DNA from: Brevibacterium sp. CS2
GTDB taxonomy: Bacteria; Actinomycetota; Actinomycetes; Actinomycetales; Brevibacteriaceae
Reading direction: 5' to 3'
Assembly: GCF_005280295.1 (NCBI RefSeq)
Contig: NZ_CP040020.1
Coordinates: forward strand, 2,232,001 to 2,296,000
DNA length: 64,000 nt
The notes beneath the pieces were generated by a model that saw only the letters and a list, made by a program, of their open reading frames with translations, ran no database searches and had not been told where the DNA came from. This document shows, in pieces, positions 44,557 through 53,396 of this stretch; positions within the stretch are counted from its first letter, which is position 1; the number at the start of each line of letters is the position of its first letter. A program made the translations under genes and the position numbers.

Positions 44557-45339
44557 TCATAGCCCGAGCCCCCGGTCCTCTGGCCCGTGGTCGCGCGGAG
44601 GGTTGAACGGAGGGTCGGGGTCGAGGCGATTCGCCCGCCGCTGCAACGCGGCGCGCAGCTCCCGGTCGAGCACGTTACGTTCCCTCGCCACCCTGGGACG
44701 CGTGAACTCCGTCGCCGAGCGCAGCATCCGCGCCCGGACCTCTTGCCCGTCGATCCCGCGAGCAGGTACCAGCGCCGGGTGCAGAAGCGCCTCGATACCA
44801 TCCTCGCTGATGTCGATGGCGCGCGTGCGGGCGTGGGCAAAGACGTGCGGGTCGATCTGGTTCCAGTCGATGAGCCAGCCCGCTGACTCCGCGAGCTGGT
44901 TGAAGAACACGAACTGGCTTCTCGTGTTCACATCACGGAACGGATGAATCGCCGTGACCTCTCCCCACGTCCAGGCCAGGCCCTCGGAGAACCCGGCACG
45001 GTCGCGGCCGCGGAGATGGTCCATCCTCGCCAGAGCGTCAAGCACGCGATCAGTCTCAACGGGGATGAACTCGGGCACGCAGTGCGCGATGCCCGTGCCG
45101 CCGGGTCCGGTGTTCGTATCCCGCAACCGTCCGCCCCAGGGGTAGAAGCCCTCGACCAGTCGGGCATGAATCGCCTGCAAGTGCGGCAGGTCGAAGTCGC
45201 CGTCGACCGGGTGCAGGGCGAGGTCGGCCATGTACGTGGTGATCACGCGCCGTTCGGCGGCCTTCCACAACGCCGGATCGTGGTAGCCGGGGAGATTGAC
45301 CAGCACGTCGGTGCCGGGATACGTGTAATGGTCCGGCAT
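44557..45339 (-). CDS. fic: Fic-domain protein (module A, VbhT-like toxin)
   Basis: 260 residues from ATG 45339. The Fic core includes LVEGFYPWGGRLRDTNTG, ARMDHLRGRDRAGFSEGLAWTWGEVTA and the Fic motif HPFRDVNTRSQF, with the catalytic His. The usual HPFx(D/E)GN(G/K)R is altered at two positions: Val for the anion-hole Gly, and Thr for Gly/Lys. Such NTRSQ variants occur in actinobacterial Fic proteins. Fic enzymes AMPylate or otherwise nucleotidylate target proteins and are restrained by an antitoxin with an inhibitory helix. The antitoxin gene is just upstream on the same strand. An earlier start (45354) is possible. Confidence 0.85.
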   Translation of the reverse strand: MPDHYTYPGTDVLVNLPGYHDPALWKAAERRVITTYMADLALHPVDGDFDLPHLQAIHARLVEGFYPWGGRLRDTNTGPGGTGIAHCVPEFIPVETDRVLDALARMDHLRGRDRAGFSEGLAWTWGEVTAIHPFRDVNTRSQFVFFNQLAESAGWLIDWNQIDPHVFAHARTRAIDISEDGIEALLHPALVPARGIDGQEVRARMLRSATEFTRPRVARERNVLDRELRAALQRRANRLDPDPPFNPPRDHGPEDRGLGL

Positions 45340-45375
45340 CACCGGCCCCCGCAACCAGGCATACAGGACCAGCAG

Positions 45376-45579
45376 TCAGCGGGTGAAGCCGTGCTCGGCT
45401 TCCAGCTCGGCGAGCCCTTCGGCGATGACCTGATCGGGCGTGGCCTCACCGGTGAGCACCCGGCGGGCGGCCTCCACGTCCCCAGCCGTGGGCTCTTCGC
45501 CGGCCATACGATGCCCGGCCTCAATCGCGGCGAGCTGCTGCGCAGTCCAGGCCTGCGATGCCGTCTGGGTGGTCGCCAT
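45376..45579 (-). CDS. VbhA-type antitoxin for Fic (module A)
   Basis: 67 residues from ATG 45579, preceded by GAGGAGGCATC. The stretch AIEAGHRMAGEEPTAGDVEAARRVLTGEATPDQVIAEGLAELEAEHG follows the VbhA antitoxin pattern (RMAG-x-E/P-T then Ala-rich helices), whose first helix carries the SxxxE inhibitory motif that blocks the Fic ATP site; the motif itself is not clear here. It stands immediately upstream of the Fic gene, so the order is antitoxin then toxin, 37 bp apart. Confidence 0.75.
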   Translation of the reverse strand: MATTQTASQAWTAQQLAAIEAGHRMAGEEPTAGDVEAARRVLTGEATPDQVIAEGLAELEAEHGFTR

Positions 45580-45806
45580 GATGCCTCCTCCATGCTCATC
45601 CGACACTCTCCATTCTACCTTCCCGCCCCAGTGAAACCCCGGCAATCCCCGCAGTTGAGCGTCCGGCCTGAGGCGGTTGTCTCCCTGATAGGTACGCACG
45701 GCATCCCGGACATCGAGCAGGCCGTGGCGACAGGGTCGTCGTGACCTCGTGCTCAACGTACGGTGGAGGTATCAGGCACAGCGACGAGGCGGAGTAGGGG
45801 GCAGCG

Positions 45807-45995
45807 ATGGTGCAGCGCATCTGGCTCGACGTCGCCTACCGTGAGAAGGACCAGGCCAAGGCCGCCGGTGCCCGCTGGGACCCGCAGGCTCGCCGCTGGT
45901 ATGCGCCCCGGCCCGGAATCCGCGCACTCGACCGGTGGCTTCCTAACCTGCCGCCACCCGTTCGACCGGCGCGCGTAGAGCCCGACCCATCATGA
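45807..45995 (+). CDS. DUF5710 domain protein
   Basis: 62 residues: RIWLDVAYREKDQAKAAGARWDPQARRWYAPRPGIRALDRWLP. The pattern V-x-Y-xxKDxAKAxGARWDP-xxRxWY is the DUF5710 fold, often seen next to or fused with DNA relaxases and primases of mobile elements, and probably binds DNA. It precedes the MobF relaxase on the same strand. GTAGGGGGCAGCG precedes its ATG. Function unknown. Confidence 0.75.
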   Translation: MVQRIWLDVAYREKDQAKAAGARWDPQARRWYAPRPGIRALDRWLPNLPPPVRPARVEPDPS

Positions 45996-46010
45996 CCAGA
46001 CGACCCCGCC

Positions 46011-46373
46011 GTGCTTCTCCGAGACGCCACCGGCACCGACCCGCTGCCGTGGGCGATCCGGGCGCCCTACGGCTGGTTCTGCCATATGTGCGATTCGACC
46101 TGCCGCCCCGGGAAGATCCAGATTGTGACGATCCAGACCCGCTGGCTACGCCGACCGATGATCGTCACACAGCCGACCGAGTGGCGCCATCATCTCCAAA
46201 GCCGCGGGGATGTCGACTGGCGACTCCTGGTCCACATCACCCGCGTCCTCGAGCAGACCCTCGCCCCGGGAACCGCGATCCGCTGGAATCCCGATACCCA
46301 GCAGCTCGACACGATCACCGGACCCATCCACGACTGGCGCGACCTCCGCGACCAGCACAAGCGACGCCGCTAA
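46011..46373 (+). CDS. Hypothetical protein in the mobilization region
   Basis: 120 residues from GTG 46011, only 15 bp after the DUF5710 gene. It reads WAIRAPYGWFCHMCDSTCRPGKIQIVT (two cysteine pairs, a possible zinc site), TRWLRRPMIVTQPTEW, then a helical middle (VHITRVLEQTLAPG) and a charged end (RDLRDQHKRRR). I do not recognise a family. Plausible operon order: DUF5710, this protein, MobF relaxase. Confidence 0.55.
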   Translation: MLLRDATGTDPLPWAIRAPYGWFCHMCDSTCRPGKIQIVTIQTRWLRRPMIVTQPTEWRHHLQSRGDVDWRLLVHITRVLEQTLAPGTAIRWNPDTQQLDTITGPIHDWRDLRDQHKRRR

Positions 46374-46453
46374 CCGCACCCCTGACGCGCTGACCCGGTC
46401 TCTCCTGCTGTCAAGACGAATGGACGCATGTTACCTGCGGTAGTACCCGCGCA

Positions 46454-46483
46454 CCTTCCTCACGAAGCGACTCGTGAGGAAGG
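46454..46483. promoter_or_regulatory. 12-bp perfect inverted repeat at relaxase start, oriT candidate
   Basis: CCTTCCTCACGA (46454-46465) and TCGTGAGGAAGG (46472-46483) are exact complements with a 6-base loop, right before the relaxase ATG at 46495 (the first possible GTG codon, 46474, lies in the right arm). MobF relaxases commonly bind an inverted repeat next to nic in oriT, and they often control their own gene. It may instead be an autorepression operator. No nic consensus can be assigned by eye. Confidence 0.5.
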
Positions 46484-46494
46484 CGGTGACCGGC

Positions 46495-49400
46495 ATGAAA
46501 GGCGGCGTGACCCTGTTCCGCGGACCCGGCACCGCCGCCCGCCGGTACCTCGAATCCGACCGGTCGACCGTGGATGACTACTACCTCGAAGGCGGCACGG
46601 CGCTGGCGGACTTCACCATCACCAACGCCGCCGGTGAGGTCATCGCGAACACCGGCCTGGACCCGGAGCAGTACGCGGGCTGGGTCGACTGGACCCATCC
46701 GCTGACCGGGGAGCAGATGGGCATCCCGCGCGAGGCGGGCGAGGTCCGGAAGGGCTCCCCGCGGTTCGCGGAGATGGTCGTCAACACCCCGAAGTCGCTG
46801 TCGATCGCCGCCGCCCTGCACCCGGAGGTCTCCGACGCCCTCGACCAAGCCCAACAGGACGCGGTCTCGGAGATCCGACAGTGGCTGGCACAGCACTCCT
46901 ACACCCGTGTCGGCCCGCGCGGGCAGCAGGAGATCATCCCGGCGGAGTCGTTGCAGACCGTCGCCGTCGTGCACAAGACCAGTCGTGCCGGTGATCCGCA
47001 CCGGCACGTGCACTTCCAGATTGGCACCCGCGTGCCCGCCGCGGGCAAGTGGCGTGCCCTCGATACTGCGGTCCTGTTCAAGCAGCAAGGCGCGATCCGT
47101 GCACTCGGCACTGCTGTCATCGCGGCGAACCCGCAATTGGCTGCAACCCTGGACGCGAACGGGCTCACCCTCGACCCGGTCACCGGGGAGGTTGCCGAGT
47201 TGGAGCAGTTCAATCCGATGATGAGCAAGCGTGCGCATCAGGTCGAACGCAACCTGAAGCAGTTGGAGGCCGAGTGGGAGCACGCCCATCCCGGTGAGGA
47301 GTCCGGCCCGGTCGTGCGGGCGCGGCTGCTGCACAGGGCGTGGGCGCATGAGCGGCCGAACAAGAAGCCCGCCGACCTCGGCGACGAACACGCCTGGCGG
47401 GCCGAGCTGGTCGAGGCCGGCTACGACCCCGACACCCTCACCCGCGCCACGGCACCGGCAGGGGTGTCCGTCGATGACCTGAGCGTGCAGGAGGTCGCGA
47501 ACCGTGCCCTCGACCGTAGCGCGGCGGGTGGATCGACATGGACGGTGCACACGCTGCGCGAGCACGCCACTCGCATCACCACCGAGCACGGCGTGCAAGC
47601 CACCCCTGACGAGTTGCGCGAGTTCGTGCAACTCGCCACCGATCTCGCAGCTAAGGATTGCTTCTCCGTGCTGCCGCCCGGCGCGGTGCAACCCGAGTAT
47701 GTTGCACACCTCACCAGCCTGCGGGTGGTGCAGGCCGAAAGCGAGTTGCGGGACCAGCTCGAAGCACAGGCCCCGAACCGGGAGCCTCGCCGCCCGGACC
47801 TCAGCACGCTCGCCGCCGAGCACGGCCTCGACGCCGGACAGACCGACGCCGCTGCCTCGGTCGCCTCCCGTGACCCGCTCGTGGTGGTCGAGGGAGCGGC
47901 AGGGTCGGGGAAGACCACCATGCTCGCCACCGCCATCGAAGCCCTCGACCACGCGGGCCGGTCGGCGCGGGTGGTCACCCCGACGAAGAAGGCCGCCCAA
48001 GTCGCCGCAGAAACCCTCAAAGTTCCCGCCGACAGTGTAGCCGCGCTCGTGTACGCGCACGGGTTCCGGTGGAACGACGACGGCGTCTGGACCCGCCTCA
48101 AGCGCGGCGACACGGACCCCACCACGGGCCGCGTCTACACGGGTCCGCCGCGTGAGGCGCGGTTGGTGCGGGGTGAGCGGGTGATCGTGGACGAGGCCGG
48201 GATGCTCGACCAGGACACCGCCCTCGCCCTTCTCACCGTGATCCGCGAAGCGAGGGCCTCGGTGGCGCTGGTCGGCGACCGCGCCCAACTCCCCGCGGTC
48301 GGGCGCGGCGGTGTGCTCGACATGGCCGCCCACATTCGCGGGGCAACCGTGGACATGTCCGAGCTGCACCGATTCGACGACGAGCAGTATGCGGCGCTGA
48401 CGTTGCGCATGCGGGAGGGGAAGAACCCTGCGGCGATCTTCGACCAGTTGCACGCAATGGGCCTGGTCCGGTTGCATGCCGACGACGACGCCATGCGTGA
48501 GCACATCGCCGAGCACACGGTCCCCGAGGATGCGGTGACCGTGGCGACCAACGACGAAGCCGCCGAGTTGAACGAGCGCACCCGCACCCTCCGCGTCGAA
48601 CAGGGCGAAGTCGATGACGGGCGCACCGTGACCGACTCTGCTGGTCTGCCCATCGGGGCGGGTGACCTGGTGCAGGCGCGGCAGAACGATGCCGAGCTGC
48701 GGGTAGCGAACCGGCAGACCTTCACCGTCCAACGCATCGGCGAGGACGGCACCGTTCATGCCATCGAGACCGGCACCAACCGGAGGCACAACCTCACGGT
48801 CGCGCTCCCGGCCGACTATGTGGCCGAGCACGTGCACCTGGCCTACGCTTCCACCGCCTACGGCGTCCAGGGTGCCACCGTGAACACGGCGCACACGGTG
48901 CTCTCCGACGCCCTCGACGCGGCAGCCGTCTACGTCGGACTGACCCGCGGCAGCGGCCGTAACGAGCTCCACGTCATCGCTGCGGACCTCACGAATGCGA
49001 GAGCGCAGTTCGTCGAGGCGATGGGCCGCGACCGCGCCGACCGCGGACTGACCGACGCCACCACCCGCGCCCACGAAGCCATCCAAGGGTTGGTCAAGGA
49101 CGGTCCCGTCGCGATGGTCACAGAAGAGCTGGCATGCCTCGACGATCTGATCGAGAAGGCGAAGCAGCGGGCCACCTGGTGGGAGAACGTCGGCGAACAG
49201 CTCGACGCGCTATCGGCCCGGCATCGGGAGGAGACGGACGAGAGCACCACCGCCCTCACTGCCGCGGAGGAGCACGCCGCGACGATGCGGGCCGAGACCT
49301 TCGCGCCCCTGGAGACACGCGCCGAAGCCGAAGGCCGGGACTACCTCGCCGCCTTGGCCGAGGAAGCCCAGGCGGCCGGACGACTGGCAACGGCGGGATG

Positions 49401-49944
49401 GTTCGGCAAGCGGCGTGCGCAACGCGAGCACGACACCGCCCACGAGCACACACAGGCCTTGCGCGGTCGCCTGTCCTCGGAGTGGGGCACTCTCCCGCGG
49501 CCCGCGGATGACCTCCATGAGTGGGCGGGCCGTGTCGCCGCCCAGCAAGCCGAGAACGCTCCCGAAGTGGTGCAAGCCGACGAGGCCGTAGTCGCGGCGC
49601 GGCAGGCGCGTACCGGGTTGCAGGAGCGTCATCGCCGCGACCGACTCGCACTCCTGGCGCGGCTCCACGGGGCGGACAACGTCCGCCGTGACCCCGACCG
49701 ATACTTACGCACCAGCCCCCGGAGGCAGGCGGCCAAGTGGAGGGCGTCGACAGAGGAAGCGCGGGCTGAGGCCGCCGAGCTCCGTCGCCCGCCACGGGAT
49801 CAGGCAGTGGATCTCATCGAGATCAAACGCGCCGCCACCGAAGCCCGCGCGACAGCACTCGGGGAACGCCAACGGCAACTCGTCGACGAGCAGTACCTCA
49901 CCCGGAGTGCTCCCCGCAGAGACCGGCCAGCACGCGGCCTCTAG
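46495..49944 (+). CDS. MobF-family conjugative relaxase-helicase (TraA/TrwC-like)
   Basis: 1149 residues. The N-terminal relaxase has YLESDRSTVDDYYLEGG with the Tyr pair and HRHVHFQIGT with the three metal-binding His (about residue 168). A helicase domain follows: Walker A VVEGAAGSGKTTML (about 466), RVIVDEAGMLDQ (about 562), and ASTAYGVQGATVNTAH near 785. The C-terminal ~220 residues are helical (KRRAQREHDTAHEHTQALRGRL). MobF enzymes nick oriT and pilot single-stranded DNA. I chose ATG 46495 (MKGGVTLFRGPGTAARRYLE); GTG 46474 is a possible alternative. It is the only conjugation protein in the element. Confidence 0.9.
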   Translation: MKGGVTLFRGPGTAARRYLESDRSTVDDYYLEGGTALADFTITNAAGEVIANTGLDPEQYAGWVDWTHPLTGEQMGIPREAGEVRKGSPRFAEMVVNTPKSLSIAAALHPEVSDALDQAQQDAVSEIRQWLAQHSYTRVGPRGQQEIIPAESLQTVAVVHKTSRAGDPHRHVHFQIGTRVPAAGKWRALDTAVLFKQQGAIRALGTAVIAANPQLAATLDANGLTLDPVTGEVAELEQFNPMMSKRAHQVERNLKQLEAEWEHAHPGEESGPVVRARLLHRAWAHERPNKKPADLGDEHAWRAELVEAGYDPDTLTRATAPAGVSVDDLSVQEVANRALDRSAAGGSTWTVHTLREHATRITTEHGVQATPDELREFVQLATDLAAKDCFSVLPPGAVQPEYVAHLTSLRVVQAESELRDQLEAQAPNREPRRPDLSTLAAEHGLDAGQTDAAASVASRDPLVVVEGAAGSGKTTMLATAIEALDHAGRSARVVTPTKKAAQVAAETLKVPADSVAALVYAHGFRWNDDGVWTRLKRGDTDPTTGRVYTGPPREARLVRGERVIVDEAGMLDQDTALALLTVIREARASVALVGDRAQLPAVGRGGVLDMAAHIRGATVDMSELHRFDDEQYAALTLRMREGKNPAAIFDQLHAMGLVRLHADDDAMREHIAEHTVPEDAVTVATNDEAAELNERTRTLRVEQGEVDDGRTVTDSAGLPIGAGDLVQARQNDAELRVANRQTFTVQRIGEDGTVHAIETGTNRRHNLTVALPADYVAEHVHLAYASTAYGVQGATVNTAHTVLSDALDAAAVYVGLTRGSGRNELHVIAADLTNARAQFVEAMGRDRADRGLTDATTRAHEAIQGLVKDGPVAMVTEELACLDDLIEKAKQRATWWENVGEQLDALSARHREETDESTTALTAAEEHAATMRAETFAPLETRAEAEGRDYLAALAEEAQAAGRLATAGWFGKRRAQREHDTAHEHTQALRGRLSSEWGTLPRPADDLHEWAGRVAAQQAENAPEVVQADEAVVAARQARTGLQERHRRDRLALLARLHGADNVRRDPDRYLRTSPRRQAAKWRASTEEARAEAAELRRPPRDQAVDLIEIKRAATEARATALGERQRQLVDEQYLTRSAPRRDRPARGL

Positions 49945-50094
49945 ATCGCGTACCGTCCATGTTTCTGCCTCTCCGTCACGGCTCGGTTTGCTAACCAGTT
50001 CGGGTGGTGCTGGGCGTTGAGCGTGTAGCTTCTTCGACCGTTTAACTGTTCCTGCGGTTTTGTTCCGTTCGTACGGTGCTCCGAGGGCATCGAG

Positions 50095-50116
50095 GGGTTC
50101 GCACATTTTGCGGGCC
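50095..50116. repeat. Palindrome downstream of second Fic gene
   Basis: GGGttCGCA-cat-TTTGCGggCCC, centred near 50106, resembles the last unit of the palindrome ladder (44487-44515: CCGCACATTTTGCGG) and sits at the same place relative to the Fic gene (about 90 bp after its stop). It lies in the otherwise gene-free interval 49945-50194. The ladder and this unit therefore accompany both Fic modules. Confidence 0.7.
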
Positions 50117-50855
50117 CGTTCTCCTCGACCCAGTGTGACCGGGCCGCCCGCACGCTGGTCTCATTCCGCGCGGCGGTGGCGATACGTGGAGTGTTCATAG
50201 CCCGACCCCTCGGTCGTGTAGCCCCGGCCCCTGGTGTGGCGGACCGAACGGCGGGTCAGGGGCGAGGCGGTATGCTCGCCGCTGCAACGCCGCGTGCAGC
50301 TCGTGATCCAGGGCATCCATCTTACGTGGAGGGCGGGGCCGGGCGAACTTCGCCACGACTTGTTCCATCCGCTCGGCGACCTTACGCTCAGGGCTGGAAG
50401 CGGCCGGAACCAGCGCCGGGTAGAGCAATGCGTCGAGGCCGTCGGGATCGCGGTAGATCGCGACGGTGCGGGCGTGGGCGAAGACGTGCGGGTCGATCTG
50501 GTTCCAGTCGAGGACCCATCCGGCCTCGACCGCGAGCTGGTTGAACAACGTGAACTGGCTCCTCGTGTTCACGTCACGGAAGGGGCGGATCGCTGTCGTC
50601 TCTCCCCACGCCCAGGCCAGGCCCTCGGAGAGCCCGGCCCGGTCCCGACCGCGAAGGTGATCCATCTTCGCGAGGACACCGAACACGCGGACGGCCTCGT
50701 CGGGGATGAACTCGGGCAGACAGTGCGCGATGCCGGTCCCACCGGGGCCGGTGTTCGTATCCCGCAGGCGGCCGCCCCAGGTGTAGAAGCCCTCGACCAG
50801 GCGGCGTGGATTGTCAAATCCCGGGTTTAGTTGAGGCTGAACGGTTGTTCTGTAT

Positions 50856-51777
50856 TCAGGCTGCGTTGCCGATGGTCTGGTTCTCGGCGAAATGTGTGGC
50901 CTCGATCTCGGCAGGGGTCTGGTAGTCGAGCATGGAATGGAGCCGTTCGGTGTTGAACCAGTGGACCCAGTCCGCGGTCGCGGCCTCGACGTCCTCCCGG
51001 CCGGCCCAGGGCCCGTCGAGGTGGATCAACTCTGCCTTGTAGAGCGAGTTCAGCGCTTCGGCCATGGCATTGTCGAACGAGTCGCCCTTGGACCCCACGG
51101 AGGCCACGGCATCGACCTCCTCCAGGGCCTGGGTGTACCGCAGGGCCCTGTACTGTACTCCTCGATCACTGTGGTGCTTGAGTCCGGAGACGTTCTGACC
51201 TGCACGTTTACGGGTCCAGAGGCCCATGTTCAGTGCGTCCAGGGCCAGATCGGTGTACATCCGGGTCGAGGTCTGCCAGCCCACGATCATCCTGGCGAAC
51301 ACGTCCAGGATGAAAGCGACGTAGACCCACCCGGACTCGGTCCGGACGTAGGTCAGATCGGCCACCCAGAGCCTGTTCGGAGCGGTGGCGGTGAAGTCGC
51401 GTCTGACCAGGTCACCGGGTCGATTCGTCTCCGGCGACGGCTTCGTGGTGCGCGGATAGCGGCCCCTGACGGTGCCGCGGACCCCGAGTTCACGGCAGAG
51501 CCGCTCGACGGTGCAGCGGGCCACAGGGACCCCGTTGCGGTTGAGCTCGGCGTGGATTTTTCCGGATCCCGTAGACCCGCATACGCCGGTGGGCGTGGAT
51601 GGCCATGATGTGCTCCTTGAGCTCGGCGTCCCGGACGGACCGGGCGCTGGGCGGTCGGTTCTTGAAGGCGTAGTAGGTTCCCGGGGCGATCTTCATCCCG
51701 TGGTCCTGGGTCAGGACACGGCAGATCGGTTCGATCCCCCAGCGGTGCTTGTTCTCGTCGACGAAGGCGACGATCAC
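50856..51777 (-). pseudogene. IS3-family orfB transposase with frameshift
   Basis: The start GTG 51777 (IVAFVDENKHRWGIEPICRVL) and IMAIHAHRRMRVYGIRK are in one frame; from about 51556 the other frame continues with VARCTVERLCRELGVRG, RLWVADLTYVRTESGWVYVAFILDVF, LKHHSDRGVQYRA and ALNSLYKAELI, the DDE core. The change falls in GGAAAAATCC; one A fewer would give RKIHAELNRNG. So orfB is probably disrupted. It should be expressed with orfA by ribosomal frameshifting in a live element. Confidence 0.7.
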
Positions 51778-52085
51778 CTCTGTGGGCGGTCGAACTCCGC
51801 CTTGGCGAAAAACGCTGTCGCTGAGCGCAGGATCTCGTTCGAACGCCGCAGCTCGCGGTTCTCAGCCTCGAGCTGTCGGATTCGGGCTTCGGTGTCGACC
51901 GGCTCCACGGGCAGGTCGGCGTCCTCGGCCTTGCGGACCCAGTTGCGCAGGGTCTCCTTGCCGATGCCGGTCTGCTCGGCGACCCGCGCGATCGCACCAG
52001 AGCGGGTCGCCGGATCATGACGGGCCTCTACGGCCAACCGGGTCGCCCGGTCACGGAGTTCTTGGGGGTATTTCGACGGGGCCAT
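51774..52085 (-). CDS. IS3-family orfA (HTH/leucine-zipper protein)
   Basis: 103 residues: YPQELRDRATRLAVEARHDP, GAIARVAEQTGIGKETLRNWVRKAEDAD (HTH), then TEARIRQLEAENRELRRSNEILRSATAFFAKAEFDRP, an alpha-helical zipper. This is the usual IS3 OrfA. The end TTTTTCGCCAAG overlaps orfB in the -1 frame, the normal site of programmed frameshifting that yields the OrfAB transposase. OrfA itself is intact. Confidence 0.8.
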   Translation of the reverse strand: MAPSKYPQELRDRATRLAVEARHDPATRSGAIARVAEQTGIGKETLRNWVRKAEDADLPVEPVDTEARIRQLEAENRELRRSNEILRSATAFFAKAEFDRPQR

Positions 52086-52356
52086 CAGAGAATCGATGTC
52101 CTTTCAGGATGTTTGGCTTACCCTCAATCAAACCAAGGACGATTCAGATAGCCTGCAAAGGTGGCAGGTCAAAGTCGCCGATGATCGGGGTGCGGGCCAG
52201 CTCGCGGGCACGAAGGCCGGTGACGGCGGTCTCGGCTTCCTTCCACGCTGCCGGATCGGTGTAGCCGGGGATGTTGACGAGCACCTCGGTGCCGGGATCT
52301 GTGCAATGATCCGGCATCACCGTCCACCCCCACCCGCGACCCTGGCCTGCGGCGTG

Positions 52357-52566
52357 CTACCGGGTGATGCCGTACTTCGCGTCGATCTGCGCCAGCCGGA
52401 CGGCGATGGCGATGGCGTCATCGCCGGGCATCTCACCGGCCAGCACCTTGCGATCCAGGGCGCGGTCGGCGTCGGACTCCTCTCCGCCAGCCATCCGCCG
52501 GCCAGCAGTGACCTGCGCTTCGAGCCGGTCGATCTCGGCCTGTGACAAGGCCTTCGTCGTCGCCAT
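52357..52566 (-). CDS. VbhA-type antitoxin for Fic (module B)
   Basis: 69 residues, ATKALSQAEIDRLEAQVTAGRRMAGGEESDADRALDRKVLAGEMPGDDAIAIAVRLAQIDAKYG. It matches the module A antitoxin in layout (RMAG-x-E then Ala-rich helices) and sits 40 bp upstream of the broken Fic gene. GAAGGAGGACTGGTC precedes ATG 52566. With its toxin inactivated by the IS and by the His-to-Arg change, it may be an orphan or may still bind the module A toxin. Confidence 0.7.
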   Translation of the reverse strand: MATTKALSQAEIDRLEAQVTAGRRMAGGEESDADRALDRKVLAGEMPGDDAIAIAVRLAQIDAKYGITR

Positions 52567-52777
52567 GACCAGTCCTCCTTCATGCTCGACCGACACCTTC
52601 CGGTCTACCGTCCAGTACCGACACCTACCAGTGGATCCACCCGTGGGGCGGGGACTTGCTCCATCAGGCGCAGTCGCGTCACTGGATGGGTGCGCAGGCG
52701 ATCCCAACACCAGTATCCGGCGGCAGTCTATCCGCGCAGGGTGTGTCTGTGACGGCGTTCTGGTAGATTCGGGTCGT

Positions 52778-52917
52778 ACCGAGGGGTGTCCCGTCAAGGG
52801 GCTGAGATACCACTGGACGTTGTCAGCGTGGTGACCCTAGAACCTGATCCGGATCATGCCGGCGAAGGGACTGGTCTAGCAGGGCTTCTTTCCTTCGCTG
52901 GCCTCCACGCTAGGAGG
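52778..52917 (+). promoter_or_regulatory. TPP (THI-box) riboswitch of operon 1, with translational platform
   Basis: The aptamer runs from ~52778 to 52871 and has the THI-box signatures GGGCTGAGATAC (52798-52809) and ACCTGATCCGGATCATGCCGGCGAAGGGA. It is a P1-to-P5 TPP fold. Downstream, CCTTCGCTGG (52892-52901) is complementary to the aptamer 3' strand GGCGAAGG (52861-52868), and CCTCC (52902-52906) can pair with the Shine-Dalgarno GGAGG (52913-52917) before the first gene. In the TPP-bound state this should hide the SD. Expression is therefore off when TPP is plentiful. Confidence 0.9.
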
Positions 52918-52922
52918 TCACA

Positions 52923-53396
52923 GTGTCTCATGCTGTTGTCGTTCCTGACACTTCCTCATTTGACGCGCACCCAAGGGTCGCGGTCATTTCTGTCCTCATC
53001 AAAGACGACCATGTCCTCTTGGCGCGACGTGCGAACCCTCCCGATGCAGGATTCTGGGGATTCCCGGGCGGGAAGATCGAATTCGGAGAAACAATCGCCC
53101 AAGCCGCCGAACGCGAACTCAGTGAAGAAACCAGCATCATCAGTGAGGCCACCGGTGTCTTGACCTGCCTTGACGCGTTCAGCCGCGACGAGAACAGACC
53201 ATTAGTCAGTCATTTCGTGCTCGTCGCCGTGCTCTGCCGGTGGCGCTCGGGGCAACCCCACGCTGGCGACGATGCCCTCGAAGCACGCTGGTTCGCCCTC
53301 GACGAAGTCGACGAAGCCCGGCTGACCCTGAGCAAGGATGTCGCCGAGGTCGCTCGGTACGCCGCCACACGGCAGCAGAAGGAAGTGTGCGCATGA
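52923..53396 (+). CDS. Nudix hydrolase (first gene of riboswitch operon 1)
   Basis: 157 residues from GTG 52923, 5 bp after the AGGAGG controlled by the riboswitch. The Nudix box is intact: GGKIEFGETIAQAAERELSEETSI (about residues 48-71). The N-terminal VAVISVLIKDDHVLLARRANPP and the C-terminal FALDEV fit small NUDT/MutT-like enzymes that hydrolyse pyrophosphates of nucleotides or coenzymes. In E. coli the Nudix enzyme NudJ (YmfB) hydrolyses the pyrimidine pyrophosphate HMP-PP and protects from bacimethrin, so a self-protection role is plausible; a housecleaning role is not excluded. The stop overlaps the thiD start. Confidence 0.85.
   Translation: MSHAVVVPDTSSFDAHPRVAVISVLIKDDHVLLARRANPPDAGFWGFPGGKIEFGETIAQAAERELSEETSIISEATGVLTCLDAFSRDENRPLVSHFVLVAVLCRWRSGQPHAGDDALEARWFALDEVDEARLTLSKDVAEVARYAATRQQKEVCA

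Larger units (their letters stand above)
50812..52146. mobile_element. IS3-family insertion sequence with GAT target duplication
   Basis: Ends TGTCAAATCCCGGGTTTAG (from 50812) and the inverted partner TGAATCGTCCTTGGTTTGA (to 52146) share TCC..GGTTT..TTGAGG, typical of IS3-family inverted repeats. A 3-bp duplication GAT flanks it (50809-50811 and 52147-52149). It carries orfA and orfB on the minus strand. It inserted in the second Fic gene. Confidence 0.85.
50195..52317 (-). pseudogene. fic: Second Fic-domain gene (module B), split by IS3-type element
   Basis: A second copy of the Fic protein. The N-terminal part (ATG 52317: MPDHCTDPGTEVLVNIPGY and GDFDLPPLQAI) lies left of the IS end, and the rest (RRLVEGFYTWGGRLRDTNTG to the end at 50195) lies on the other side. 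Removing the IS and one GAT duplication restores the frame. The Fic motif is RPFRDVNTRSQ: the catalytic His of copy A is Arg here, so even an unbroken gene could not perform the usual reaction. Copy B is clearly diverged from copy A. Confidence 0.85.

Noticed and set aside
44180-44560. 126-codon frame starting in the Fic stop (ATGA) and running through the palindrome ladder
   Set aside because: It repeats peptides such as GKISHTV and GRKISGTV only because the palindromes recur; no ribosome-binding site distinct from the Fic gene end. A similar frame after the second Fic gene starts with an unrelated sequence.
46411-49086. 891-codon open frame on the minus strand
   Set aside because: Antisense to the MobF relaxase; high GC keeps the frame open. 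Amino-acid composition is Arg/Gly/His/Val-rich without domains, while the plus-strand frame shows Walker A and HxHxH motifs.
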